Assembly: GCA_009103225.1 (NCBI GenBank)
Contig: RHPI01000026.1
Span: 367,210 to 431,209 of the forward strand
Direction of reading: 5' to 3'
DNA length: 64,000 bases
Source: Chlorokybus atmophyticus
Lineage: Eukaryota; Streptophyta; Chlorokybophyceae; Chlorokybales; Chlorokybaceae
A program made the position numbers and the translations under genes. Shown piece after piece: positions 24,827 through 39,357 of the stretch. How positions within the stretch are numbered: position 1 is the stretch's first letter; the number at the start of each line of letters is the position of its first letter. The notes under the pieces were generated by a model. The model did not search any database, had not been told where the DNA came from, and worked only from the letters and a program-made list of their open reading frames with translations.

Positions 24827-27601
24827 ATGGCGCCGTCAGCTTCTTTATTCCCGGTGGTTGCGGCGCTGCTTCCTGCGCCGACGCTGCCAACCCGCCGCCG
24901 CTCCTCACTGCAGCCAAGCAGCAGCCGACCAGCAGCAGCAGCAGGGTTGAAACCTGGCCTGAAAGCCGCATGGCAGGTAAGATGAAAACAAAGTCGTTCC
25001 TACCCTTCGTTGTTGTGTTACAGACAACACACAACACATTGTCTCATGTTTCGTTGTAGTGTGTGCATGACAACGTGTGTGATGAGCAAGGAGCTTAGCT
25101 GCACTGTGCATGTAGGCAGAATAGTGAGATTGTACTGGCATGCCAAATGTGGGTGTGTCAATCTGTGGGATACACAAGTAGCCAGCAGTACTTTAGGCTG
25201 CTTTGCTTAGTACAGTGTGTCTTTTTGACGTGTAAAGCACAGTGAGTACTAGATGCTACAAAACTAACAGTGTGCTTCTTGTCTCTCAGCCTATGCGCAG
25301 GCGGCAGACGGTGGCTGCGCTCGGGGGCTTTGAGGTGAGGTTCTCACCATGTGGATGTCGCGCGCGCGTGACCAGTTGTTAACAAACACGCAGCTATATT
25401 GCGGCAAGTCTTGTTTACAGCCGGACAGTTGAACCATGGACTTGCTTACTGCCTGCCCTCGCTGTGTGGCTAGTTAATGCTAAAAAGCAGTCTCGTGAGG
25501 TTGCTTCTTAGCTTCAATCAACCCTGGTTGCATAGCATGCATGCATGCATGCAAGCATGTTAGGCAACCAGTGCATACAAAGAACGCAAGCAAACAATTT
25601 CAGCAGCATATAAGGCGTCTTGAATTCTGCTACCAGCAGTCTAACGTCAGGCATCATGTAAGCTTTGCTTGTGTGTGATGATTGATCAAAACATCTTCAT
25701 TTTCATTTTCATTGCAGGTGAGCACGACGACGCTGTGGATTCTGGCTTTCTCTGCAACGCCTTTCCTGGCGGTGAAGGCACTGGCCGGCAGCGACCTCGG
25801 CCGGCAGCTCAACGAGCGCATGCAGCGTCGCAAAGCTGAGGTCGAAGCCGCCAAACCAGAGGTGTATATAATTACTGGCTTCTCCTTGGGATCTGGTTGT
25901 GGGGTAATGTCATGCTGAGTTGAGTTCCGACCATTGGGCTGTGTTATAGGTTGAGGCTGCTCAGGCAGAAGCTCGAGAGGGAAGGTGAGCTTGGTGCGCG
26001 TGCGATTGCTTGTATGCACACACCACATGTGGACACGCACACAAACACACGCATGCGCACACAGATGCGTGCATGCGAGCATATGCACTCAGACACAGTG
26101 TTTGCATGCATGCGTAAGTGGGCGTAGTTGCGCATACATGCTATTGCGTGCGTGCATATGGGCGAGCGCTTGGATGGACTCGTGTATGTGTGCGTATGCA
26201 TGTGTGTGTCGTTGCTGAGAAGGTGACTGCAGACCATAACTGACTGAGAGCAGCAGTTTGGTTGACACTACGTCACTCTCTCTTTGCTACGTGCAATCCA
26301 GCGCAGCCCATGGTACGGCTCGGAGCGGCCCAAGTTCATGGGCCCGATAGACTGGTCGTATCCGTCATGGCTGGATGGCACCGCTCCCGGTGACTACGGC
26401 TATGACTGGCTCGGGCTTGCAAAGGAACCCAAGGCGTTTGACAGAAACTTCGAGTGAGCGGCTGTTGTTATTAAATTCAAGGCGCTACTGATCCCATTGA
26501 TACTGATAACACAAGAACAACGGTATTCGTGGCTCACTTGATTGGTTTGCTTCAATGTTTGCTTTTGTGCACAAGGTTTGAGATTCTTCACTCACGGTGG
26601 GCGATGCTTGGGGCGCTCGGCGTTGTCATACCTGAGATTCTTCAGTACACCAATGCTTCACAGTTCAGTGAATCTGTCTGGTGGAAGGTATGACATACTC
26701 ACGCCCGCACCCGCATGCATGCACGCTCGCACACATGCAGATATACATGCGCATACCTGCACATAATATGTTCACACAGACACAGCCATGCACACACGTA
26801 TGCAAGTATCTTGCTTGTATAATCAGCCTGCATGTTCGTTGACGACCAGGTGGGCAAGGCCAAGCTGGAGGGCGACACGTTGGACTACCTCGGCATTGAG
26901 GGGCTGCACATTGCCGGCGCTCAAGGGGTCCTGATCATCGCCATCTGCCAGGTTTGTCCCCCTAATGGATGTTGTGCGTAATGCGCACGCACTCACATAC
27001 ACATGATGCGAGATGATGCCCTTCAAATAAAGAGCAACTTACTCTCACAGGTTGTCTGTGGTTTTGTCACCCTGTTGATGGTCTCATATCTGTTGGGATG
27101 TTGCAGGTGTTTCTGATGTTGGGTCCAGAGTATGCGCGCGCATGCGGGATCAACGCGTTGGAACCGCTTGGCATCTACCTGCCTGGCGACAAGAACTACC
27201 CCGGCGGCGTCTTCGACCCCCTCAGACTCACATCCGACCCTGCCTCTTTTGAAGAGCTCAAGGTACTGTTACACAGCATGCATGGGTGGTTTGTGTTCCA
27301 ACTACATGTTGGTATGTTGTGCTTCCGTTTTGTGCATAGCAGTGTGTGAGTACCTGCACTGTGCATGTACCCCAACATCATGCTGTTGTTGCGCTTTGCA
27401 GTTGCCACTTATAGTGCAATTATAATCAGTCATGCTGCATACTTTGTGCAGGTCAAGGAGCTCAAGAATGGTCGGCTTGCGATGGTTGCATGGGCGGGGT
27501 TTTACGCGCAGGCGGTTGTCACGCAAGACGGCCCTGTAAAGAACCTGCTCGACTTCCTCGCCGATCCTGCGCACAACAACGTGCTCAAGTACTTGCGTTG
27601 A
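24827..27601 (+). CDS. LHCB-like chlorophyll a/b-binding protein with N-terminal extension
   Basis: Nine exons: 24827-24976, 25290-25334, 25718-25861, 25950-25984, 26307-26453, 26576-26687, 26850-26951, 27107-27262, 27452-27601; all phases fit, 346 aa. A Ser/Ala/Arg-rich transit peptide comes first. The core has SPWYGSERP (the WYGxxR element of LHCII), PGDYGYD, helix [16 protein letters not shown], helix [14 protein letters not shown] with conserved Q and E, and helix [13 protein letters not shown] with the Chl-binding E/N/R, then [17 protein letters not shown]. This places it with light-harvesting antenna proteins of the thylakoid. It is about 80-100 aa longer than usual. Residues about 66-85 ([20 protein letters not shown]) form an extra hydrophobic segment, followed by a charged helix. 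The loop before YPGG is also long. It may be an LHCB7- or CP26-related form; I cannot decide. Confidence 0.9.
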
Positions 27602-29537
<1,936 letters not shown>

Positions 29538-29538
29538 N

Positions 29539-30127
29539 AGTCACGCAGACAGCATGCAAATTGGCGACCAGGACTCCCCCTCCCTCTCTCCCTGGCTCCG
29601 CCCCCTTCCTCGCCCTCTGCTAGGGACGCAGCGGGGATTGCTGGGTTGTGTCGAAGTTGCGTTGCACTGCCGACGTCAGCAGTGCCTGGTCCAGTGCCCT
29701 CAACACAGGTTGTGCTGTGTTCGGTTCGGGTGCTGGGCTTGTGTGTGTGTGTGTGTGTGTATAGGGTATGTGAAGTGCTGTGTGTAGAGAAAATGCAAGT
29801 GATCATGATACATGCAACATGCATGACACATGCCTTGTTCACCAAGCTCATCATCATGCAATGATTATTTACCACCGGGGTCTACCTATACTAGCCACAT
29901 GTAACTATTGTAACTACTGCCTTCAACCCCCATCAGACATACATGCATGAATTTGCTCATTATCTGTATACAAGGCGTCACAACACGCTAGCTTGCGGCA
30001 CAGCTTCAGGCGAGGCAGCAGCAGACAGCAGACGGACTCCCCCTCCTCTCTCTTCCTCTCTTTCCGCCATGCTCCTCCTTCCTCCGCTGCCTCCTCTCCC
30101 TGTGACCTTGCTGCAACGGCTTGCGTG
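29539..30127. other. Intergenic sequence between two microsatellites
   Basis: Contains a CT-rich patch near 29570-29620 and a short (GT)n at 29741-29760. No gene recognised. Confidence 0.4.
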
Positions 30128-30311
30128 TGCGTGTGCGAGAGCGCGTGCGCGAGAGCGCGTGCGCGAGAGCGCGAGAGAGCGCGAGAGCGCGTGCGCGAGC
30201 GAGCGCGAGAGAGAGCGAGAGCCAGCGAGAGCGAGAGCGAGCGAGCGAGCGAGCGAGAGAGAGCGAGAGAGAGAGCGCGAGCGCGAGCGAGAGCGAGAGC
30301 GAGAGCGAGAG

Positions 30312-30401
<90 letters not shown>
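30128..30401. repeat. Compound (GA)n / GCGAGA microsatellite
   Basis: 30128-30310 is degenerate GCGAGA-type repeat; 30310-30401 is nearly pure GA. It is a long purine tract downstream of the MDAR stop codon. Confidence 0.95.
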
Positions 30402-30405
<4 letters not shown>

Positions 30406-30533
30406 TCACCAGAATCGTGCACAAAAGCTACAGGTGCCATGGCGCTTAGACTACAAGTTGAATCGAAGCAACAAATCAAACAGCACATACCACACTTCTG
30501 TTTGCACAACCGTAGTGACATGACTAGTCAGTG

Positions 30534-33500
30534 CTAGCGCTTGCGGGATTCGATGTACACCGCAGCTATTGTGATACCGATGGCGGCTATGATGCCGATG
30601 GTCGGCAGCCAGCTGGTCCATGTAGAGGTGTGGTAACCCTGCTCATCATCACCTTCCTCCTCAGCCCTACGCGCATGGCCAAGGTTGCCACCAGGCCCGG
30701 CAACATTCCTGCTCACGCGCTGCTGGTCATCTTGATGGTGCTCCTCACGTGTATTGCCAACGGCTTGCTTCGCACGGCTTTGCTGTGTCTGCTGCTGTTG
30801 TTGTTGCTGCTGACTTGATTGTGTCTGCTGCTGCTGACTCTGCTGCTGCTGCTGCTGCTGCTGACTTTGCTGCTTCTGCTTGTCGTTGTTGTCATTAATG
30901 TTGCTGTTGGTGTTGGTGATGTTGGTGTTGTTGGTGGCGTCAAGGGACTTGCGCACGCTCGCGTCCGTGGCAAAGCGCAAGCCGACGGACTTGAGCTTTT
31001 GAAGGCTCGCACAAGGCGGCTGTTCCCTCACAATTTTCGCGAGGGCCGCATACTCCTCAGGCTTCCCGCCTTCGAGGAACGCGCCGACAACACAGCCATC
31101 CTTCACCCAGTATGCACCAATGGGGTGCTCGACGAGGCCGGACTCAGTCTCGTCAGCGTACACCACCGCGTCACCAACGTTCTGGCCATAGAACTGCCAC
31201 GCCAGCGAGAACACACGCGAGTAGAAGTACGGCATGTAGTCGTAAGGCTTGGTGTTGGCTGGATCCAGGATCGCTGACACGGCCTGCACTGCGGACTTAC
31301 GCGCGTGATCCACATGCTCCACGCGCGTGAGCTCACCGCCTTTTAGCTTCAACGGGAATGCCGCCACATCCCCTACCTGCGCAATAAGTAGCACTGATCA
31401 GCGTCACGACTGCATCCATAACAAGTTGTGAAACACATACGACCATTATCCCTCTGACTACTCTATCTGCACCATCGGAAAGCAATGTCGCTTAGCTGCA
31501 TGCATATGAGATAAAAAGAGAAAACATGCCTATGGTGCATATTACCGCATAGATATTGGGTATGCTTGTGCGCATGTTGCTGTCCACAATGATGCAGCCA
31601 GCTTCGTTCGTGTCAAGCTGGCCAGCCACCAGGCTCGTGTTGGGTGCAGCGCCGACACCAACAATCACAAGGTCCGCGGGCAGCTTCTGACCGTTCTTGC
31701 AAGTCACGCCCACCGCCTGTTACATGACTGGTTTGTGTACGTTTATTGCTAATGATTGAGTGTGTTGCGGCAATCCTCAAAGCAACTACTCTGCTGCCAC
31801 GTCAATCTTCAATACTATTCATAAGCAAGCGCATGAGTGCACAATGCCGTAGTGGAGACAGTACCATGCACTGTTCTCGTTAGCTGTGGCATAACATAAC
31901 TGTGCGACAGAACAATAGTTACTTCACACCAAACCATCAGCAAAGTACTGCAGTCCAAACTCTGTCGTGGGTTACCTTGCCTTCCTTGTCGACATCAATG
32001 GCGGTCACGACAGTTCCCTTGACAAACTGCACTCCTTTCTGCTGGTAGTAGAACTCATAGAAGTCTGCTATCTCCTTGTTGAACAACCTGGGCACTGCAA
32101 AAAAAGAAGCAACTGTTAGCAGGAACAGTCATGATAACCAAGCAAGTCGAACTCCAGTGCATTATAAGCAGTGCACGCATACTCCTTACGCGTTGCAACC
32201 GTGATGTGTCATGCAGCCAACATAGTATGTCGGACCAGTACCAAATCTAACACTTACTGAGATGAGGTTCCGGAAACACCATAGTTGTGTTGAGTCCATT
32301 CACAACAAGTCCCGCTGTGCATTCCATCCCAATGTAGCCGCCACCAACAACGACAGCCTTGCCATTGGGATGCGACTTCATCGCTGCAACAATCTCGTCG
32401 GCATGCTGAACCCCGCGCAAGTAGAACACGTTCTTGGCATCAGCGTTCTTTACTCCAAAACTTTCAAGCTTTACCACCTGGAAGAAGACATAAGATAACA
32501 CATTACGACACATTATGACAGGATACTGCGCTCTCCACAACACCATTGATTGATAAGTGACACTACTGGCAACCCACATGACACACTTTGCTGGTTGCTT
32601 GGGGATGGACAGTGTACCAGGTTGTGCGTTTATAATCACTCACCACTGATCCAGGGGCGTAGATCAAGTTGTCAAACTTTATGGACTCTCCTGTCTCCAG
32701 CGCAACGGAATGCTTTGCAGCATCGACCATAAGCACGGACTTCCCAAGCAGCAGGGTGATGCCTGCAACACACATGCGGCTTATCACCTACTTTGCTGGA
32801 CTACAAGCATGATTGGACAAAAAGTACTGCGCTCGGTGTGGCGCTCCTGTCTGGCAACAAAATTGACAGGCAGCAACAATTGTGTTGCTTCCTTTTCTGA
32901 TCCGTGCAACCACTACTTACCATGCTTAGCATACCAATCCGCTGTTTGCTTGTCACCACCAGTGCCTACTGTTGTGTGAAACCCTGGAAGGCGAGCGGGA
33001 TCTGCACGATGCATGCGTGCATCAGGTACTGGTACAAAAAGCATGTTTGGTAATGTCAAGCACGCCATGCCTGCCAACACACTTTGCATGTCGCAAACTT
33101 ACTTTCCTTGAAGAGGTAGCCTTTGCTCAGCGCTGGCCTCTCATACGGAGCGACCTGGGAGTTACCATCAATATGCTGGTATGAGATTCATGCAACTGGT
33201 AGTCAACATGCCATGCGACATCTTGTTCACCACAACACGAAAAACAAACTGCAATTTAACAACCAATTCCAAGTGCTGTAACCTCGTCAGATTTTAAACT
33301 ACCTTTTCCTCTGAGATGATGGCAAGCTCCCCTTTCTGGATCCCACGGTTTACAAACTCTCGAGCTGCATACCCCTATATGCGTGAGAATGTAGAAGTTC
33401 AGCACGGATGCTGTTTATGCACCAGTGCTTTGGAGCTTCCTGCCCGGTTGTGTGCGCATGCCGTTTGAGCAGCTGGATAATGCAACAGCCATTACAGCTG

Positions 33501-33693
33501 TGCATGGTGCACAAACGCCGCATGTGGGATTGCAGGTGTGCTGTGCAATGTGACATTACTCAAGCATAAGCATGACTAAGACGATAGTTTCGCCGGTGCA
33601 ATGATGGCCATCGAAGTGGATAATCGCCCTTACCGCGGCCACGCCTCCCCCGAGAATCAAATACTTGTACTGTTGCGGCGGGGGTGGCACCAT
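30534..33693 (-). CDS. MDAR: Monodehydroascorbate reductase, C-terminally membrane-anchored
   Basis: Nine exons: 33634-33693, 33303-33374, 33103-33154, 32921-33001, 32644-32762, 32258-32477, 31976-32094, 31546-31716, 30534-31376; all in phase, 578 aa. MDAR uses NAD(P)H and FAD to return monodehydroascorbate to ascorbate. Motifs: YKYLILGGGVAAGYAARE (FAD-binding), APYERPALSKGYL, LIYAPGS, AVVVGGGYIGMECTAGL (NAD-binding), PRLFNKEIADFYEFYYQQKG, and VGDVAAFPLK with PYFYSRVFSLAWQFYG. After the enzyme comes a Gln/Asn tract (about residues 447-515) and a single membrane segment WLPTIGIIAAIGITIAAVYI followed by ESRKR. A C-terminal tail anchor is the layout of the plant peroxisome-membrane form. There is no N-terminal targeting peptide, which fits. 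The start is the ATG just before PPPPQQYKYLI. The Gln/Asn insertion is unusual. Confidence 0.93.
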
Positions 33694-33869
33694 CTGGACT
33701 GCTACTGCTTGACTTCAAGTGTTGCACGCAGCAGTGCACTGTGCAGTGTCCTGCAAAACCGCGAGCGAAGCAATCGGTAGCAAGCATAGCCATGTGGCAG
33801 CATAGCCATACAGGAGCACACTTTGGCAATCGCTTACAATACCAGCATACCGCAAGGACGTATGATAAA

Positions 33870-34121
33870 AGTAGTAAGTCAAGGACTAACTGATTGCAAA
33901 GCACGCATGTCCGCCCCCATGCAGCGTGACCAGATAACCCATGCATATGAGAAGCCAGCAAACCTGAACTCGCTTGCTCCCACAGACAAACACGCATGCA
34001 GACAAAGTAAACACCACCACTACAACAGGAGGAAGGGTTTGCCCCAACGGTCACATGCGGACATGCACGCACCACCGCCACTGCCGCAGCCGCCAAACCC
34101 ACCTTGGAGCCGGTGCAGCAC
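33870..34121. repeat. Diverged duplication, copy 1
   Basis: Shares an ordered series of blocks with 36150-36352, including ATGCAGCGTGA, AACCCATGCAT, GCGGACATGCACGCA and AACCCAC then TTGGAGC, separated by small indels. Lies directly upstream of the MDAR gene. Confidence 0.7.
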
Positions 34122-36149
34122 ACCAAACCTCCAGCAATCACCTCCCCAACCACCAGGCCAAACAAGTTGACGACACGGCGACACAGCCCAACCAACTCCT
34201 CAACCGCGCCGCCGCATCCACCGCCTCCACAAGAGCTTGACGTACAGCTGAACTAACCCAACAACCGATGGTGCGGATGCTTGCAGAAGTGAAAGCAATG
34301 CCTTCTAGAAGCTTGCACGAAGCCATAGATACTCGACATATTTGTCCGCAGCCGTGGCAACCTGGCTGACGTGTCGATCTTATTGAAAGCGGATTGCACG
34401 GATATCGCTACTCTGCTAGTTTATCGAGCAGACGAGAAACTTGCAAAGGCCCAAGCCGGTTGAAGTTTGGGATGCGGCAGGCGGCGGCGGCGGAGGAGGA
34501 GGCTAGGAACGGGGAGGAGGAGGATCATGACGATCGGGGGAAAGATATCTAAGGGAGTGTTGTCTGTTCCAGGCTGCGGAGGGGTTTGTTTGGTGGCTTT
34601 TGCCTCAGTTGACACGGTGAGGTCTGTTGCGCAAGTGTGGCTGGCAGGTCAGCTGTGGAGGGCGATGTACACTCCACAACAAGATTGGGGCACGTTTGAC
34701 ACAATTGTATATAGCACAATCGCATCTCTGCTTGGCAAAAATCGGTTCGCATTGCAATATCGTACAAGCATTTCATGCGTGCTGTGGCGATTATTTGGTC
34801 AAATGCAGGGTTGCGAGCGGTGGCAAACCCTCTTAGACCCTTCTGAGTGCTTGCGGTTGTCAGCTGTCCTACCCCCAAGCCGCTCAATGGTTGCACTTAA
34901 ACAATGAGACGATCGGCCACTGGAAAGATCGCTGACGGATCAAACAGCTTGGTACAAAGCTGCTGTGGATCGAGACAAGCTTCGGCTCAACTACTCTCGC
35001 TTGCAAATGATGTTGGACACCGCAGTAGAGCTGTGTGTATGCATTGCAACTTAGCAAAAAAATGAGTTGTCCCAACCATGCGGATCTATGCATATTCAAC
35101 CTTTCAGCAAATCGCTTGGACGCTATTTTAATGGAGCAGCTATCCACCATGTTATAAATAAGACGTCTACTTCGTCTTCAAACTCTAAGTCACGTGTTAC
35201 ATGGTTGCTTGTAATCGTCATTGAAACCTTTTAAATCATGGTGCTTTTAACACAACTAAAATTGTGTGCAGTTCAAGTACGTACTTGTTTGAAACCAGCT
35301 AAGTGCAACTATGCAACAGCAATAAAATTTAAATTTGCGGCGAGTCAGCATTGATCGCCCTTGGGAACACCCAAACAACATGTTGATTGCTAAAATGTTG
35401 TACAAGATTACACACACCCAAGAATGGTTGGTGGACTCTGGTTGGTGGATTTCTTGTATTGATACTGCGTCAAAGAAGTTCGAAGGGCATGTCAATGCAA
35501 GGGCAGCCTTAGAACGCGAGATGGGCAAAGCTATAGTTAACTTCTTAGACCATGGTAACGTTGTTGCATGCAACTATCGGAACAAGTGTAAATTGAAGGA
35601 CATGTGGGCGAGTTGGATTGTTTAATGGCAGGAACGCGCAAGTATACTTGGGAATACGTTGTGGTGATTAAAGAGGTTAAAAACAACATGGTCAACAAGC
35701 ATTGCGACACAGTTGGACAACTTAAAGGCAACATCTATCGTTAAAAATTATTATGCCAGTTGACCCACTTGCCTAACCAATCTCATATGAAGACCGGGCC
35801 ATGGTTATGGATTGCTTTGAGCTGCAAGTTGCGTAATTGCGTGGCTTTGCAGTGTTGCGGGCGCTTGGGGGTGCAATGTTCTCATCAAGTGTGGACAGCT
35901 TTTGCACTCATTAACTCGGGCGTAAACTATGGCTTAACTCATCATAAGGTAAAACATGATGGTGCGGCAGCAACAGTTGTGCAGAAGTGTGGTATCTAAA
36001 TGCACAAGCACTTTTGTCTCATGCATTTAGCAAGAAGTGGTAGCCATGGGCAACCATGCAAGCATAATGGCAGCGTAGTCACATCAGCAATCGCTGGCCA
36101 TGTTACGCAAAGAGTAGAGTTGTAATGACGGACCAGTTAAGTGCATAAG

Positions 36150-36352
36150 ATATAAGCACATCCATCCCCAATGCAGCGTGATCAGCTAACCCATGCATGT
36201 GAAAGCTGAGAGGAACTTGCACACTCAAGTGACAAACATGCATGCGGACAAAGCACCACCATCATAACAACGAGGTTAACCCAAGGGTGCGGACATGCAC
36301 GCATCACAACCAGCAACTGCCGCTGTTATCAACCCACTTGGAGCACTGCATG
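36150..36352. repeat. Diverged duplication, copy 2
   Basis: Partner of 33870-34121 in the same orientation, about 2.2 kb away. Substitutions and indels are frequent, so the duplication is not recent. Confidence 0.7.
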
Positions 36353-39300
36353 GCATGCGTAATGACGCGTCGCGCTTCCACTCAAAACCTCTCAAACAAG
36401 GTAACAACATGCTTAGCATGTAATGGAGTGCTACCTCTATTGAGGTTACCCGCCCGTATTAAACTAAGGGTCCCAACGAGTAAACAGCCAATTAAACCGT
36501 ATTGGGGCCGTTAACCTAGTGTTAAGTTGCAAATGCAGTGCTACTTATTGTAACACTGATATCGGCATGAGATTCGAGCCTCACGCGGATATCAGCCTCA
36601 TAGCGGCGCTGCTAACGCAGCCGCCGCCATAGCCAGAGGATCTTTGGCTCTGGCAGCGGCGGCGGTGTGGTCGGCGTGGCTGGTGGTGGTGCAGGGTAGG
36701 GGATTAGAGGGAGGAGGTGCACTCCCCTCCTGACACCGCACACAACCAACACCTGCATCGCGCCGCAACATCTAGATATGATGAGTTTTGACTCTCGGTG
36801 GATCCAGTCAAAACTCATTTTAGCGATTAGGCAATTATTGGCATGCTTCGACGCGTAGCGGTAAGCGGTGATGTGACTACAGCGTACTGTGCACAAGGCT
36901 CCAGGATTCTAGGACGGAATTGGTTGCATTCAAAAGGGGAGGTGACAAGCTCGAACTGCAATTTGGATAGGTTTCATAACACTCCAAAGTATAGTCATCA
37001 CTCGAGCCATGCACAGCCAGCTCACTTGTACATCAGCTGCACAAGCCTGCTGTAATAGGCATCGCTGTCTACGCATGTACACATTAGCCAATATCAATTA
37101 TAAAACATTCAGTTGAGGTCACATCAACACTTGCTTTGGTGCTTTGCAACACCGAGGGGTGCTCTCTTGCTTGCGCAGGGCCTGGATCATGTGCAGGTTA
37201 TGGCGCTGCTTTTTATGCTTCCTTAGCTCGGGTTTAGACTCCTCCGCCTCATCGTCACCATCTCCGGCAGTTGACTGCGCCACATGGATCTGCTGTCGCA
37301 TATGCTTGATCCTGTTCCTCCCTTAACCTCTCTCTGTCAGCAACAACAGCACCGCCTCCCAAGCACCACCAAAGTCACTTGTGAGATATAGACAGATCTC
37401 ACACGGATGCTGGTTGAGGCCGCGGCTGCTCCTTTTCAGACTCCTGCGAATACCACTCTTGTTGGGGGATAGGCTTTATCCAAGCGGCTTGCTGGCCTGC
37501 GTGCTTCGCGGTGGTAGAAGTGTTGGCCTTGCCTTCTGACAATATGCGTCTCTGCCTCCACGGTCCTCCTCATCCTCCAGCTTCGGGAGGCCCGTGCGTG
37601 GCAAGAATAGGTACATCCCCGTTTGAACCCCCCTAGCGCTTCTGTGGCCCTAAAAGCTTCAAGGTTTGGCGGTTGAACTTTAAGCTTAGCATGTCTTTTG
37701 CGCGTGCCTCCACTAGCTCCTATGATACACATGCATTAACACCACTCACTCCCTTGCAAGCTGGTGCAATGCGCAACCTAGACGCACTGGACCAGAGATG
37801 GAGTTTGCAAAAGCTGCTAAGGAAAATAGCGTGAGCAATGTGACATGAGGCGAGGTACCTGTGGTAAGGATCGGTCCTCACCTCAACTGCAGTGCGGACC
37901 TCTGCTAGTGGGTAGCAGCTGCTCATTGCCGTCCTCCTTGTAGCCCTTTCATCGCCTGCTGATGGCCTTCATGGATTTGCTTAATGAGATTGGGCGCAGC
38001 ATCGCGCACCTGCTCGACATGTTTCGCCAAACAGTTGTAGAGCGAGGGCGGTCTGACCATGGGATTGCCGTCGGCGCAAGCATGATCGGACCCGTTTAAT
38101 GCACAGGTTGTCAGCCTCTACCCCTGCGTTTAAGCTTTTTGTTTTCCTTATCCGCTACACTGGCACACGAGCAACCCACTACCAGTAAGCGCACTCGTGC
38201 AGATTATACAAGTGTCAGCATTGAGATTTTAGATAGCAACATTTGCATGCTGCTAGTAAGTACTCACGGCGTACAATGCAGTAGCAGCATGCAAAGCGGA
38301 ACAGGCACACAAATTGACAGTCCGGATAATGCTGCTTTTTATATCACAGATAAAACGGCATGCATGCTGCCCTCTTTTGTCCGATACGTCGAGACAGATG
38401 CATTGCTTGCTTGATTAAACGCAAGAAACACTGACACACAACAGATGAGTTGAATGTGACAATGGCACTTATCGACAGCTGTGCGGCTAGACGGTTACGC
38501 CGTGGTGGAAGAAGAGGCGGGCAACAACGTGAACGATCGCGTGTGTGGGCATCCTGTTGAAGCAGTGCTGGTTGATTTCACACCAATATAGATCTACACA
38601 ACCGCGCTTGTGGTTTGAGGTTGAGTCCATAATGAAGTCAAAAAGCAGAAGTCCATTTCACCAGCAAGCTTGCTGTCGCGAACCGCACAAGCAACGCCAA
38701 CAAAAACAATAAGGCTTACAATGCCACGCAGAGTGCAAAAGTGAGTATAGGGAGGGTGTTGCTGTTCACCTGTTTCATCGGAAGCCTTCAGCATGGGGAC
38801 GGCGGGACTAGCGGCGGGAGGTGGAAGCTCATGCGTCTGAAGACGCGGACAATGACTTGGCTGCAGCTTCGACGACGAAAGTAACTATTTAATCTCAGGC
38901 TACAATGAGAGCGGCGCACTCACTGTGGCAGAGAAGCAGGTAGGCGCTGCCAGACCTAGGTGGTCTTCGAGCCATCTGAGTCTGAGAGCTGCGGGGTCAA
39001 AGCTTCCGCCATCTGCCTCATCGTCGGCACAGTCGCTTGCTGCACCTGGAGTATGCTGCATAGAGCATAGAGCAATGGCATGCAGTCTCTGTGTCACAGG
39101 CTGTGACTCACAGCATGGCTCGCCGCGGCTTATTCGAACGCCAATGCCATGTTTTCTAATCGGACGATCCTTCGTGTCCCACGATAGCACCGCCTCGTAC
39201 AGGTGTTTGGTGTAAGATGTAAATCAGGGCTGATTAGGCCAGGCGGTCCGGGACGGACCAGGCCGGACGGCGACGCTTTGTCTCGGAGAGCCGTAGCGAC

Positions 39301-39357
39301 AGCTGGAGATCTAGTGGAAGCTGCTTAGTGGCTGGTGAGTGTTCAGGGAGCTTCAGC

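Larger units (their letters stand above)
33694..39357. other. Gene-poor region, 5.7 kb
   Basis: No gene can be supported. The first part should hold the MDAR promoter. It contains a diverged duplication (listed separately). On the minus strand 37937-38105 reads as an open, coding-like stretch of about 55 codons ending in TGA, and shorter open stretches lie at 37119-37301 and 37436-37732; they may be remnants of one decayed gene or transposon but match nothing I recognise. Confidence 0.35.

Noticed and set aside
29943-30537. Reading frames of 130-176 codons rich in Arg/Glu or Ser/Leu
   Set aside because: They are translations of the GA/GC compound microsatellite in different frames.
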